From MWCR01 sp049325475 (GTDB lineage: Bacteria > Patescibacteriota > Patescibacteriia > 2-12-FULL-60-25), in assembly GCA_049325475.1 (NCBI GenBank), contig JBMOLN010000007.1, positions 558,001 to 622,000 on the forward strand: DNA of 64,000 bases. The letters run 5' to 3'. The notes beneath the pieces are model-generated. The model saw only the letters and a list, made by a program, of their open reading frames with translations. It ran no database searches and was not told the origin of the DNA. Positions within the stretch are counted from its first letter, which is position 1, and every line of letters begins with the position of its first letter. Shown here piece after piece: positions 30,723-38,545 of this stretch. The position numbers and the translations under genes are program-made.

Positions 30723-31688
30723 TTTCGCTTTTGCGAAGATCAGGTCGAGCATCGGCATCCACGCATTTAGTGGTTGCTTCATAATGGTCCGGGTTTTCCA
30801 TTCGCCGAGACGCAATATCAATCTCATTATTTTGCCGGATTTTTTTAAATCACATTTCCAATCAGCATCTCCTCCTTGCAAATTCAGGCATGTTGCATCC
30901 GGAATCGCTTTTTTAATTTGCCAATACGAACCGCCCACCAAGCCCTCGGCTATCATCTTGTCTTTACTGAAACCTCTATTGGCGCGCAAACTCAATTTTT
31001 TAGCCAGCGGATAAGCCAGCCAAAACGGCAACCAAGGAATTAACGGCAATCCGGTGGTATGCCCGTCAAACGGAAAAGCGCGGTTTGGAGTTTCCGCAAA
31101 AACCATCAAACCGCCCGGAGCTAAACAGCGATAAGCCTCTTTAATAATATCTTGACGCAGACTTGGCGGAATATGTTCCAATACGGCGCTAAAGGTTACA
31201 ATATCAAATTTGCCATCTTCAAAAGGCAGCTTGGTTGTATCTTTGACTTGCATGAACAAGGTGCTGTTTTGAAAACCCTCATCCCGCGCTCTCATCTCGG
31301 CCAATTCCACAAATTTACCGTTCGGCTCAACACCTTGTACGGATTTGGCCCCTTTATCCATCATCACAAAAGCCGAAGATCCGCTTCCCGAGCCAATGTC
31401 CAAAACTTTCTTGCCTCGCAAAGTGCCAAAGCGATTAATCAATGAAATCAACCTTTTTCCCACATACTCAAAATCCTGCCGGCGCAACATCTCGTCCAGC
31501 CACCAATCACCCTTTAATTCCACCATTTTTTTGATCGTGGAAACCGTAAGCGGAGTCTCTACGGTATCCAAAAAATTGCGCAATTTACCATAATGATACG
31601 CTTTACCCTTGGTCATTATTTGCCTCGTCTTCCCCAAATCCACCACCCTAAGCTCCGCCGAAGGAGCCTTTATTATTTGTGTTTCCAT
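30705..31688 (-). CDS. Class I SAM-dependent methyltransferase
   Basis: 327 residues. Rossmann methyltransferase motifs: KVLDIGSGSGSSAFVM (motif I, SAM binding), VQGVEPN (motif II acidic end), FDIVTFSAVLEHIPP (motif IV) and APGGLMVFAETPN (motif V). It resembles methyltransferase-11/ubiE-like enzymes that often modify small molecules or glycans; the substrate is unknown. I chose the ATG at 31688 because upstream codons to 31862 run through a palindromic repeat. There is no clear SD. The stop codon is part of a heptamer tract. Confidence 0.85.
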   Translation of the reverse strand: METQIIKAPSAELRVVDLGKTRQIMTKGKAYHYGKLRNFLDTVETPLTVSTIKKMVELKGDWWLDEMLRRQDFEYVGKRLISLINRFGTLRGKKVLDIGSGSGSSAFVMMDKGAKSVQGVEPNGKFVELAEMRARDEGFQNSTLFMQVKDTTKLPFEDGKFDIVTFSAVLEHIPPSLRQDIIKEAYRCLAPGGLMVFAETPNRAFPFDGHTTGLPLIPWLPFWLAYPLAKKLSLRANRGFSKDKMIAEGLVGGSYWQIKKAIPDATCLNLQGGDADWKCDLKKSGKIMRLILRLGEWKTRTIMKQPLNAWMPMLDLIFAKAKITNNK

Positions 31689-31734
31689 GAGGTAAGTATG
31701 GCATGAGAATGGGGTTAAGTCGAGTTGGTGGATT

Positions 31735-31847
31735 ATCCCCCTGCCCCTTATTAAGGGGTTGTTTTCAAGTAGCTTACACCGAAGCACCTCCTTAATAAGA
31801 GCCTGCCCCGTCGGATGACGGGGAGGTTGGGAGGATCGTCCCACCCC
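31735..31847. repeat. C/G-rich palindromic repeat
   Basis: ccccctgccccttattaagggg and later tgccccgtcggatgacgggg hairpins lie between the methyltransferase gene and an orphan promoter. No gene. Confidence 0.6.
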
Positions 31848-31876
31848 TTGACAAAACCCCAATTTTCTGCTATGTT
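31848..31876 (+). promoter_or_regulatory. Strong orphan promoter
   Basis: TTGACA at 31848-31853, 17-bp spacer ending CTGC, TATGTT at 31871-31876. No recognisable gene follows for about 700 bp. Confidence 0.65.
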
Positions 31877-31925
31877 AACCATCATAACTCTTTGTGCTTT
31901 TTACTTTTAACTTGTCACTTAAGTT

Positions 31926-32033
31926 TTGGAACCCGATAAATGCGATTGCTGGGAATGGTTTGAATGGGATGATCTGCCGGAGCCGCTGTTTAGTCCGGTC
32001 GCGAACTTGTTAGCAAGCGGGTGGAGTCCATAG
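31926..32033 (+). other. Transcribed orphan region: possible Trp-rich 35-codon ORF or structured RNA
   Basis: Downstream of the orphan promoter, a TTG-initiated frame of 35 codons encodes a Trp- and Asp-rich peptide (CDCWEWFEWDDLPEPLFSP). There is no Shine-Dalgarno. The same stretch can form hairpins (CCGGA...TCCGG, CTTGTTAGCAAG). It may be a small protein, a noncoding RNA or a gene remnant. Confidence 0.25.
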
Positions 32034-32085
32034 CAAGACTTAACTCACCCCCAACTTCGCTAAAGCTTCGCCGGGCAGGCTAAAT

Positions 32086-32165
32086 CCCTCTAAATCTCCC
32101 TTTCTCAAGGGAGACTTGTAAAAAATAGATACCCCTCTTGAGAAAGAGGGGCGAGGGGAGATTTG
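32086..32165. repeat. C/G foldback repeat
   Basis: AAATCTCCC at the left end is inverted by GGGGAGATTT at the right end; inside are cccctcttgagaaagagggg and ctccctttctcaagggag hairpins. Confidence 0.7.
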
Positions 32166-32170
32166 TCTGG

Positions 32171-32205
32171 TCGACGCGGGACGATTGGGACGTACGACGT
32201 AGGAC
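32171..32205. repeat. Heptamer tract (gggacga/gtaggac units)
   Basis: Five in-phase 7-mers immediately upstream of the rplJ promoter. Confidence 0.6.
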
Positions 32206-32215
32206 GAGTTCAATA

Positions 32216-32244
32216 TTGACACAATGTTATTTTAGATATATATT
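32216..32244 (+). promoter_or_regulatory. rplJL promoter
   Basis: TTGACA at 32216-32221, 17-bp spacer, TATATT at 32239-32244. Confidence 0.85.
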
Positions 32245-32254
32245 GGTGTCATCA

Positions 32255-32321
32255 CACATCCTAAGACAGTAGGCCTCCAAATACAAAGGAGTTAAAAATC
32301 GCCTACCGAGGCTGTAATTAT
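32255..32321 (+). promoter_or_regulatory. Ribosomal protein L10 leader
   Basis: The transcript start region carries the L10-leader core: AGACAGTAGG pairing with CCTACCGAGG around an internal GGCCTCC...GGAGTT arm. In other bacteria L10(L12)4 binds this fold and represses rplJL. Two terminator-like hairpins follow. Confidence 0.8.
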
Positions 32322-32342
32322 CGCTTAAATTAGCGGTTTTTG

Positions 32343-32367
32343 CCCACAGGATGCTGTGGGTTTCTTT
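32343..32367 (+). terminator. Attenuator hairpin of the rplJ leader
   Basis: CCCACAG-GATG-CTGTGGG then TTTCTTT. A weaker hairpin CGCT-TAAATT-AGCG-GTTTTT precedes it at 32322-32341. Premature termination is the likely mode of L10 control. Confidence 0.75.
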
Positions 32368-32526
32368 AATAACCAATATCCAGCAAGACAATAACCAATA
32401 AATAACCAATCTTTCAATAACTTAAATAATCAATTGGTGATTGATGCATTGGTCATTGGAATTTGATTGGTCATTGGCGCGCACCCCGAAGCTTCAGCGT
32501 AGGGGTGAGCTTGATTATTGGTTATT
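32368..32526. repeat. AACCAAT foldback element, copy 3
   Basis: Starts AATAACCAATATCCAG and ends TTGATTATTGGTTATT (imperfect inverted ends). It is inserted between the attenuator and rplJ. Better-preserved copies flank mreB. Confidence 0.7.
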
Positions 32527-32550
32527 ACAGCAAAGGTCGATAATTACTCA

Positions 32551-32599
32551 GCACTCTGTACCTAGTACATAGTACGATTCACTTAGTACGTATAGTTTT
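32551..32599. repeat. Heptamer tract before rplJ
   Basis: In-phase units of gtaccta, gtacata, gtacgat, tcactta, gtacgta type run up to the rplJ start; no SD. Confidence 0.65.
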
Positions 32600-32600
32600 T

Positions 32601-33251
32601 ATGCCAAAAACACGACAACAGAAAGAAGTGGTGGTAAAAAATTTAAGCCAGCTCTTTAAAGACAGTACGGCGGTAGTCTTTGCGGACTACAAAGGTTTAT
32701 CAGTACCGCAGGCCGATGAATTGCGCGATAAAATGCATGAAGGCAATGTTAAATACATGGTCGCCAAAAAAACGCTCATAAATCTTGCAGCCAAGGAAGC
32801 GGGTTATGAGCTGAATGCCAAATCCATGCCCGGCATGTTGGGCGTTGCTTTCGGATCTGATGATGAAGTTGTGCCGGCCAAAATCTTTGGCGACATCAGC
32901 AAAACATCCAGCCTGACTCTGGTAGGCGGTTTATACGACGGCCAGGTCGTGTCCCAGGATTATGTGGTTTCTTTATCCAAGCTCCCGGGCCGCCAACAGC
33001 TCTATGGCATGTTTGTAAATGTCATCAACGGTCCGACATCCGGCTTTGTCCGCGCTTTGGATGCGATCCGCGCCAAAAAAGAGGAAGCCGAAGGCGCGCC
33101 CGCACCGGCTCCAACCGCCGAAACCCCGGCAACGGAGACTGCGGAGAGCGGTAGTGACGAAGCGGAAACCGCTGAAGCCCCTGTCGAAGCACGAGCCGAA
33201 GCTCCGTCTCCGGCAGAAGAAGCTCCAGCCGCAGAACCTCCTAAAGAGTAA
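32601..33251 (+). CDS. rplJ: Ribosomal protein L10 with acidic C-terminal extension
   Basis: Stalk base of the large ribosomal subunit; binds 23S rRNA and L7/L12 dimers. 216 residues: the normal L10 body (KTRQQKEVVVKNLSQLFK, TAVVFADYKGLSVPQADELR, KYMVAKKTLINLAAKEAG) followed by an extra tail of about 50 residues rich in Ala, Pro and Glu (APAPAPTAETPATETAES). Standard L10 is about 165-175 residues. The tail follows the helix that binds L7/L12. Controlled by the leader just upstream and cotranscribed with rplL. Confidence 0.95.
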   Translation: MPKTRQQKEVVVKNLSQLFKDSTAVVFADYKGLSVPQADELRDKMHEGNVKYMVAKKTLINLAAKEAGYELNAKSMPGMLGVAFGSDDEVVPAKIFGDISKTSSLTLVGGLYDGQVVSQDYVVSLSKLPGRQQLYGMFVNVINGPTSGFVRALDAIRAKKEEAEGAPAPAPTAETPATETAESGSDEAETAEAPVEARAEAPSPAEEAPAAEPPKE

Positions 33252-33298
33252 AATAATATCGCGACCTGCCCTGACTCTAATGGAAGGGAGCGATTCAA

Positions 33299-33330
33299 AA
33301 TTTATTATTTATTATTTGTTATTTATTAAT
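33299..33330. repeat. Heptamer tract (tttatta units) between rplJ and rplL
   Basis: In-phase tttatta, tttatta, tttgtta, tttatta, attaaaa lead to the rplL start. Confidence 0.65.
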
Positions 33331-33340
33331 TAAAAAAGTT

Positions 33341-33742
33341 ATGTCCGAAGAAAATAAAGTTGTCGAGGTGCCGGAAAAATTCAAGGCTCTTGTAGAGCAG
33401 ATTGAAAAGCTTTCCGTTCTCGACTTATCCGAATTAGTCAAAGTTCTCGAAGAGAAATTCGGCGTCAGTGCAGCTGCTCCGGTTGTTATGGCCGGCGGTG
33501 CCGCCGGAGGCGCTGAAGCCGCGGAAGAAAAAACCGAATTCAACATCGAATTAACCGAAGCCGGATCCAATAAAATCGGCGTCATCAAAGTTGTCCGCGA
33601 AATCACAGGTCTTGGCCTCAAAGAAGCCAAAGACATGGTGGACGGCGCCCCCAAGGTTATTAAAGAAAGCGTTGCCAAGGCCGAAGCTGAAGAAATCAAG
33701 AAAAAGATCGAAGAAGCCGGCGGTAAATGCGAACTTAAATAA
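33341..33742 (+). CDS. rplL: Ribosomal protein L7/L12
   Basis: Multimeric stalk protein that recruits translation GTPases. 133 residues: N-terminal dimerisation part (VEQIEKLSVLDLSELVKVLE), Ala/Gly-rich hinge (VVMAGGAAGGAEAAEEK) and the conserved C-terminal domain (KIGVIKVVREITGLGLKEAK, DMVDGAPKVIKE). Typical length or slightly longer. The ATG has no SD. Followed by a heptamer tract and a strong terminator that closes the rplJL unit. Confidence 0.97.
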   Translation: MSEENKVVEVPEKFKALVEQIEKLSVLDLSELVKVLEEKFGVSAAAPVVMAGGAAGGAEAAEEKTEFNIELTEAGSNKIGVIKVVREITGLGLKEAKDMVDGAPKVIKESVAKAEAEEIKKKIEEAGGKCELK

Positions 33743-33752
33743 AACCGCAATT

Positions 33753-33776
33753 CGTATTACGTATATCGTATTACGC
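33753..33776. repeat. Heptamer tract (cgtatta units)
   Basis: cgtatta, cgtatat, cgtatta in phase between rplL and its terminator. Confidence 0.6.
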
Positions 33777-33806
33777 AAAAAACACTCCGGATCTCGGAGT
33801 GTTTTT
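33777..33806 (+). terminator. Rho-independent terminator of rplJL
   Basis: CACTCCG-GATCT-CGGAGTG flanked by A6 and T5; may serve both strands. Confidence 0.9.
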
Positions 33807-33807
33807 G

Positions 33808-33842
33808 CTATTAGCTGTCAGCTATAAGCTATTAGCTAATTA
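33808..33842. repeat. Heptamer tract (attagct units)
   Basis: attagct, gtcagct, ataagct, attagct in phase. The end of the tract supplies the TAA stop of the minus-strand gene at 33840. Confidence 0.65.
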
Positions 33843-35924
33843 TGGCAACGGCACCAGCAACAATCGATTATCACTAATTACTAATGCTTGTTTTTGATTT
33901 AAACTCGATGTCACATCTCTCAAGGCGCCGAATTCCGATGAAGTTATTTGGCTCGTCAACAAGCCGTTTTTATCGAATATCAATAGTCTTTTATCAGCCG
34001 GGTCGGTAATTAAAATTCTATTATCGTCAGAAATCGCCCAGATTGCCGATAATGATCTAAGCGGCGGCTCTACGGCGCCCAGGCCGAACGCCGCCTGTTC
34101 TCCGGATAAAAATTTACTGACCATTCCGTTGGCATTGGCTACGTAAACATTGCTGTCTATGGCTATTCCCACGGCATTTCCGGCTAAAGGTTCCGCGTCC
34201 GTAAAATAACCGCTTGGCTTTGCGAATCCCGCATTGCTTTGATTTAACCTGTATATTTGGCCGCCGGAAGAGTCTAGAACATAGGCTCTTTCATTATATA
34301 TGACAAAATCACTCGTTGAACTGGCACCTTCAAAAGAATTTAGCGGAGTCAATGAATTATCAGCAATGGAGACAGCGTAAAATTTCCCTGAATCATCCAA
34401 AAAGATAACCGACTTTTCACCAACAGCCCCGCTCACAATCTTGGTTGCCGGATCAGGCAGATCGATTCTGATTACTTCTTTGCTGTTAATATCGATTTTT
34501 AAGATCTGTTTATTCTGGTTATCCGCACCATAAGCTGATGATTCCGCAATTACCGGAGCGGACAGCGATCCGTCCGGAGCCGTCACATCCAGAGCCGCAA
34601 GTTCGGTTACGCTGTTAACGGTCACGGCTTTGCGTATTTTATTATTCAGGTCTGCTATGCCGTTTTGCAGTTTTTCCACTCTTTCCTTTCTGTCAGCGGT
34701 CGAAGTATCCAAAGAAGCAATGATTTGTTCAGTTTGCTGGATTCTTGTCCGGGCCTGATTATCTTTTGCGTACAAAAGGTCATTTTCCGCCCGGTTCTTC
34801 AAATCCGTAGCTTCCGCGTATTTTTGCTCCCAATTGGCTTGTTCGGCGGCAACTTGTTTATTATGCTGCCAAGTCATGTATGAAATAACGCAAGCTATCG
34901 CCAGAATCGCTGCGATGCCGATATAGATTTTTCGCTTTGTGGTAAAAAAAGTACCGTGACCAGCATTCATGCCTCGTAATACTGTTGCTGTGCCCGGCAA
35001 CTCTTTTGGCCGGCTTGCTTTTATCAGATTCACGAATTTTTGCCAGGTCTTTTGCAGGCCCTCAAGCGGTTTTGGAATTTTTGGCTTGGCCTGTGTTAAA
35101 GAGTGCTGATTTTTATTGAGTGGATTTAAAGTCGGGGAAAGCGTTTTTTGCACGTCAGCTTCTTCGTCTTGCAGCTTTTTCATGGAGCTGACGCTGTCTT
35201 CTTTTATTGGTGTATGTTTGGACGGCTTGTCGTCTGTATGTGCGGAAATAACAATACCGACAAAATCTTCCAAGATATTCTCTCTCTCCAGTACCCGTTT
35301 CATTTCCGTTGCGGCTGAAACGGAGGGTAATTCCATTAATCTCTCTTTGATGCGTAATTGTTTTTGATACCGGTTAAAATTATTCGAACCGATAAAAAAG
35401 ATATCGCCAGGATTAACATCGCCGCAAATCAATGAAGCGAAAACTTTTTTTTCGTTTATCTCTGCCGGCTGCTCCAGCGAACCGCATAAATCAAAAGTCT
35501 TAAATTCTCCATTTTCTTTTTTCAAAAAAAGATTGGACAATTTGCCGTGTCCCGCAATGCAAAGCTGATCATTCGCGCATTCGAGTATAAAGATATTGAC
35601 TCTTTTCCAATTGATCGGAGTAGGTTCTTGCGCGGCGAAAACAGCGATAGCTTCATTTACTCTTTCCACTAATTTTTCAAATCTGGCAAACGGGTCCATG
35701 CTCATTCCCGCCAGCATGGTCCGCGATTGTTCAACAGAAGCATGAATCAAATCCAATAATCTTTCATAAGCATACAAGGCTGATTCAATCTCGGCCACGA
35801 CTATATGATACGGGCCTTGCCGGGTTTGGCGCCCCTGGTCAAATCTAAAAACTCCCACGATATTTTCATTCAGTGGACTGTTGCCAAACTCTATGTCAGC
35901 AAAGCGAAAAAATGTATCAGGCAT
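33840..35924 (-). CDS. PP2C-like domain, membrane segment and propeller-like domain protein
   Basis: 694 residues. The N-terminal ~230 residues look like a PP2C-type fold (FRFDQGRQTRQGPYHIVVAE, LCIAGHGKLSNLFLKK, VNPGDIFFIGSNNF) but lack the Asp-Gly metal motifs of active phosphatases. A polar linker, one membrane segment (about 340-360; IYIGIAAILAIACVISY), a coiled coil and a C-terminal beta-propeller-like region (repeated LDDSGKFYAVSIADN, YNERAYVLDSSGGQIYRL) follow. The shape suggests an outside sensor with a catalytically dead cytosolic module. I chose the ATG at 35924 over the TTG at 35954. It is divergent from the gene at 36050. Confidence 0.7.
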   Translation of the reverse strand: MPDTFFRFADIEFGNSPLNENIVGVFRFDQGRQTRQGPYHIVVAEIESALYAYERLLDLIHASVEQSRTMLAGMSMDPFARFEKLVERVNEAIAVFAAQEPTPINWKRVNIFILECANDQLCIAGHGKLSNLFLKKENGEFKTFDLCGSLEQPAEINEKKVFASLICGDVNPGDIFFIGSNNFNRYQKQLRIKERLMELPSVSAATEMKRVLERENILEDFVGIVISAHTDDKPSKHTPIKEDSVSSMKKLQDEEADVQKTLSPTLNPLNKNQHSLTQAKPKIPKPLEGLQKTWQKFVNLIKASRPKELPGTATVLRGMNAGHGTFFTTKRKIYIGIAAILAIACVISYMTWQHNKQVAAEQANWEQKYAEATDLKNRAENDLLYAKDNQARTRIQQTEQIIASLDTSTADRKERVEKLQNGIADLNNKIRKAVTVNSVTELAALDVTAPDGSLSAPVIAESSAYGADNQNKQILKIDINSKEVIRIDLPDPATKIVSGAVGEKSVIFLDDSGKFYAVSIADNSLTPLNSFEGASSTSDFVIYNERAYVLDSSGGQIYRLNQSNAGFAKPSGYFTDAEPLAGNAVGIAIDSNVYVANANGMVSKFLSGEQAAFGLGAVEPPLRSLSAIWAISDDNRILITDPADKRLLIFDKNGLLTSQITSSEFGALRDVTSSLNQKQALVISDNRLLLVPLP

Positions 35925-36049
35925 GTTATTTGTCGTCTTTTTAAGTATACGCAATAACGCACCATTTCGTCCATATCTGCTTTACATGGCCTACAAAATA
36001 GGGGAGGGCTTGTCAAGCTCGGTATTAACAGGCAGGATATGGGGAGAAT

Positions 36050-36652
36050 ATGCTTGAACACCTTTTTGGGTCAAAGACCCGCGTAAAACTCTTGGCATTG
36101 TTTTTAAATGAGCCCAACCAGGCTTACTTTATCCGTGAATTGACCAGGCTCATAGATACTCAAATAAATGCAGTTCGCCGCGAAATCGACAACCTGACCA
36201 GGATGGGCATGCTTATTGAATCCGAAGATGTTTCTGATAACGGCCAAAAACGCCCAGGGCTTAAGCGTAAATATTATCAAATCAATCCGCAATTTCCACT
36301 CTTGAGCGAAATTCAATCTTTGATGAACAAATCCCATTTCTTGATGGAGCGCCGTTTGGATAAAGAAATCGCTTCAACCGGTGAGATTGAGTATATGGCT
36401 TTTTTGGGAGTCTTTTTGGGAGAAAAAGCACCGGTGGATTTATTCATCGTGGGAACAGTTGATAAAGATTCTTTGCAGCGCATTATCCGTCAAGCGGAAA
36501 ATTCATTGGGTTACGAAATAAATTTTACTTGCTTAACGCCGCAGGAATACGCTTACAGGCAGGATATAGCCGACAGATTTTTAGCCGCGGTATTAAATGC
36601 ATCCAAGCATGTGGCCGTAGATAAAATTACCCAGAAAAAAGCCGCGCAATAA
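36050..36652 (+). CDS. Winged-helix regulator with nucleotidyltransferase-like C-terminus
   Basis: 200 residues. The N-terminal winged helix (LFGSKTRVKLLALFLNEP, YFIRELTRLIDTQINAVRRE) is typical of a regulator family in which the C-terminal half (VDLFIVGTVDKDSL, YEINFTCLTPQEYAYR) resembles an MNT-type nucleotidyltransferase without the full catalytic set. GGGGAG precedes the ATG. It is 2 bp upstream of the tsaB-like gene, so the two are cotranscribed; its targets are unknown. Confidence 0.75.
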   Translation: MLEHLFGSKTRVKLLALFLNEPNQAYFIRELTRLIDTQINAVRREIDNLTRMGMLIESEDVSDNGQKRPGLKRKYYQINPQFPLLSEIQSLMNKSHFLMERRLDKEIASTGEIEYMAFLGVFLGEKAPVDLFIVGTVDKDSLQRIIRQAENSLGYEINFTCLTPQEYAYRQDIADRFLAAVLNASKHVAVDKITQKKAAQ

Positions 36653-36654
36653 TT

Positions 36655-37047
36655 ATGTCTTGGTTTTTTATTGATACACATTCACGCGAACAATCACGAT
36701 TTGGCTGGTTGAATAAAGATTCAGCCAATCTTTTTTCTATAACCGGGCGCACTGTCAATCTGGTCGCTGAAATGTCTAAAAAAATCAGGCTCAAAGATCT
36801 GCGAAATGCAGACGGCATTTGCATTGTAAAAGGGCCGGGTTCATTCTCAAGCATTCGCGCAGGCGTTTTAATCGCCAACCTTTTGTCGCGGATCTATAAA
36901 TTGGATCTCCTGCCGGTTTCTCCCGGGCATACGGATTCTTTTGTTGAACTCATCAAATGCTTGGAAAACGGTAAAATAAAAAAGGCTGTTTATGTTGATC
37001 CGATTTATGACCAGGAACCAAACATAACCCTGCCCAAAAAAGTATGA
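36655..37047 (+). CDS. tsaB: Truncated TsaB-like protein
   Basis: 130 residues matching the N-terminal half of TsaB, the partner of TsaD in making threonylcarbamoyladenosine on tRNAs. The signature is IVKGPGSFSSIRAGVLIANLL, compared with GPGSFTGLRIG in typical members; the first strand FIDTHSREQ also fits. Standard TsaB has about 220-230 residues, so the second subdomain is absent, as I recall for some CPR TsaB. Followed by a 4-bp overlap with a glycosyltransferase gene. It may still scaffold TsaD; function is inferred from the motif only. Confidence 0.7.
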   Translation: MSWFFIDTHSREQSRFGWLNKDSANLFSITGRTVNLVAEMSKKIRLKDLRNADGICIVKGPGSFSSIRAGVLIANLLSRIYKLDLLPVSPGHTDSFVELIKCLENGKIKKAVYVDPIYDQEPNITLPKKV

Positions 37048-38543
37048 ATCAATCCAATTTTGAAAAAAGATTATTTGAAATCATCCCCGGCGCATTGGTC
37101 TGGCTTACTATCATTCTAAGCATAGGCCTTTCCTTTGTCAGGCCGCTTTGGGTTGTTTACTTTATAATCGTTTACGATCTTTACTGGCTTTTCAGAGTCG
37201 CATATTTCATGCCCTTTTTAATCATCTCATGGATTACTTATCGCAAAGACATCAAAATCGACTGGCTCGCCAAAGCCAATAAACACTCGGATTTCAATAA
37301 TATAGTTCATCTTATAATGCTTCCCACATATAAGGAGGAGCTTTTGGTCATCCAGGACAGTATTGAATCATTGTTAAAATCCAATTATCCCAAAGAAAAC
37401 ATGATTGTTGTGCTGGGCGGTGAAGAGCGCGACAAAGAAAAATTTGAGGCTAATGCCGCGGCCATTGTCAAACAATACGGTTCCAAATTCAAGGCTTTTT
37501 TTACAACGCTGCATCCCAAAGATCTTCCCGATGAAATTCCCGGCAAAGGATCTAATATGAATTACATGGGCCATCAGATATTGCCAGAACTGGAAAAACT
37601 TGGTGTTGATTTCGATAAAGTGATCGTCTCTGCTTTTGATATCGACACGGTCGCGCATCCCGAATATTTTGCCTGCGTCACACATAAGTTTCTAACCATT
37701 GAGCAGCCTCTGCGCAGCTCCTATCAACCAGTGGTTTTATACAATAATAATCTTTGGGAATCTCCGGCCGCAGTACGCGTTGCCATGTTCGGCACAACTT
37801 TCTGGCTCATGACCGAGCTGGCCCGCCCGGAAACCATGATGACCTTCTCATCGCACACCATGAGTCTGCGCATGCTTATCGATGTCGGTTTTTGGCAAAA
37901 AGATATTGTCAGCGAAGATTCCCGCATCTTCTTGCAGGGATTGGTTCACTATCATGGCCATTACCGCGTAACGCCAATTTACCTTCCGGTTTCCATGGAT
38001 ACCGTTGCCTCCGGCTCATATTACAAAGCCTTGATAGCATTGTATAAACAACTCCGCCGTTGGGCCTGGGGCGTGGAAAATTTTCCCTTCATGGCCATGA
38101 AGTTCCGCCGGGATAAACTCATGCCGCTTGGGCTTAAAATCAGCTTTCTCTGGAAGCAATTGGAAGGCATGTATACCTGGGCCACTGTGCCGCTGCTTAT
38201 CTTTCTTTTGGGCCAGCTGCCTTTTTGGTTCGCGCCCGAACAATTCCGATCGTATGCGGTTTTTCAGAACACGCCCTTCACGCTTGAATGGCTGATGCGT
38301 TTCGCCATGGTCGGCGTCTTCTTATCGGCATTGCTCTCCGCAACTCTTTTGCCGCCAAGGCCCAAATATATTCCTCGCTGGCAAACAATCATAGTCGTAA
38401 TCCTGCAATGGGCATTGTTGCCGATTACTTTTGTTTTATTCGGCGCCATTCCGGCCATTGATTCGCAGACTCGTCTTTTCTTGGGAAAATATCTCGGCTT
38501 TAACGTATCGCCCAAAAGGTCTGCCCAAAAGCAAACTGAATAA
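37044..38543 (+). CDS. Membrane-bound family 2 glycosyltransferase
   Basis: 499 residues with two N-terminal and about four C-terminal membrane segments around a GT2 domain. Visible catalytic landmarks: LPTYKEELLVIQDSIESLL, GKGSNMNYM, SAFDIDT (metal-binding DxD-like), EDSRIF and the QLRRWAW motif of processive polysaccharide synthases (Q-x-x-R-W). Probably builds or transfers sugars at the cytoplasmic membrane for a surface polysaccharide. It overlaps the tsaB stop by 4 bp (ATGA) and leads a run of three glycosyltransferases. Confidence 0.85.
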   Translation: MNQSNFEKRLFEIIPGALVWLTIILSIGLSFVRPLWVVYFIIVYDLYWLFRVAYFMPFLIISWITYRKDIKIDWLAKANKHSDFNNIVHLIMLPTYKEELLVIQDSIESLLKSNYPKENMIVVLGGEERDKEKFEANAAAIVKQYGSKFKAFFTTLHPKDLPDEIPGKGSNMNYMGHQILPELEKLGVDFDKVIVSAFDIDTVAHPEYFACVTHKFLTIEQPLRSSYQPVVLYNNNLWESPAAVRVAMFGTTFWLMTELARPETMMTFSSHTMSLRMLIDVGFWQKDIVSEDSRIFLQGLVHYHGHYRVTPIYLPVSMDTVASGSYYKALIALYKQLRRWAWGVENFPFMAMKFRRDKLMPLGLKISFLWKQLEGMYTWATVPLLIFLLGQLPFWFAPEQFRSYAVFQNTPFTLEWLMRFAMVGVFLSALLSATLLPPRPKYIPRWQTIIVVILQWALLPITFVLFGAIPAIDSQTRLFLGKYLGFNVSPKRSAQKQTE

Positions 38544-38545
38544 TT

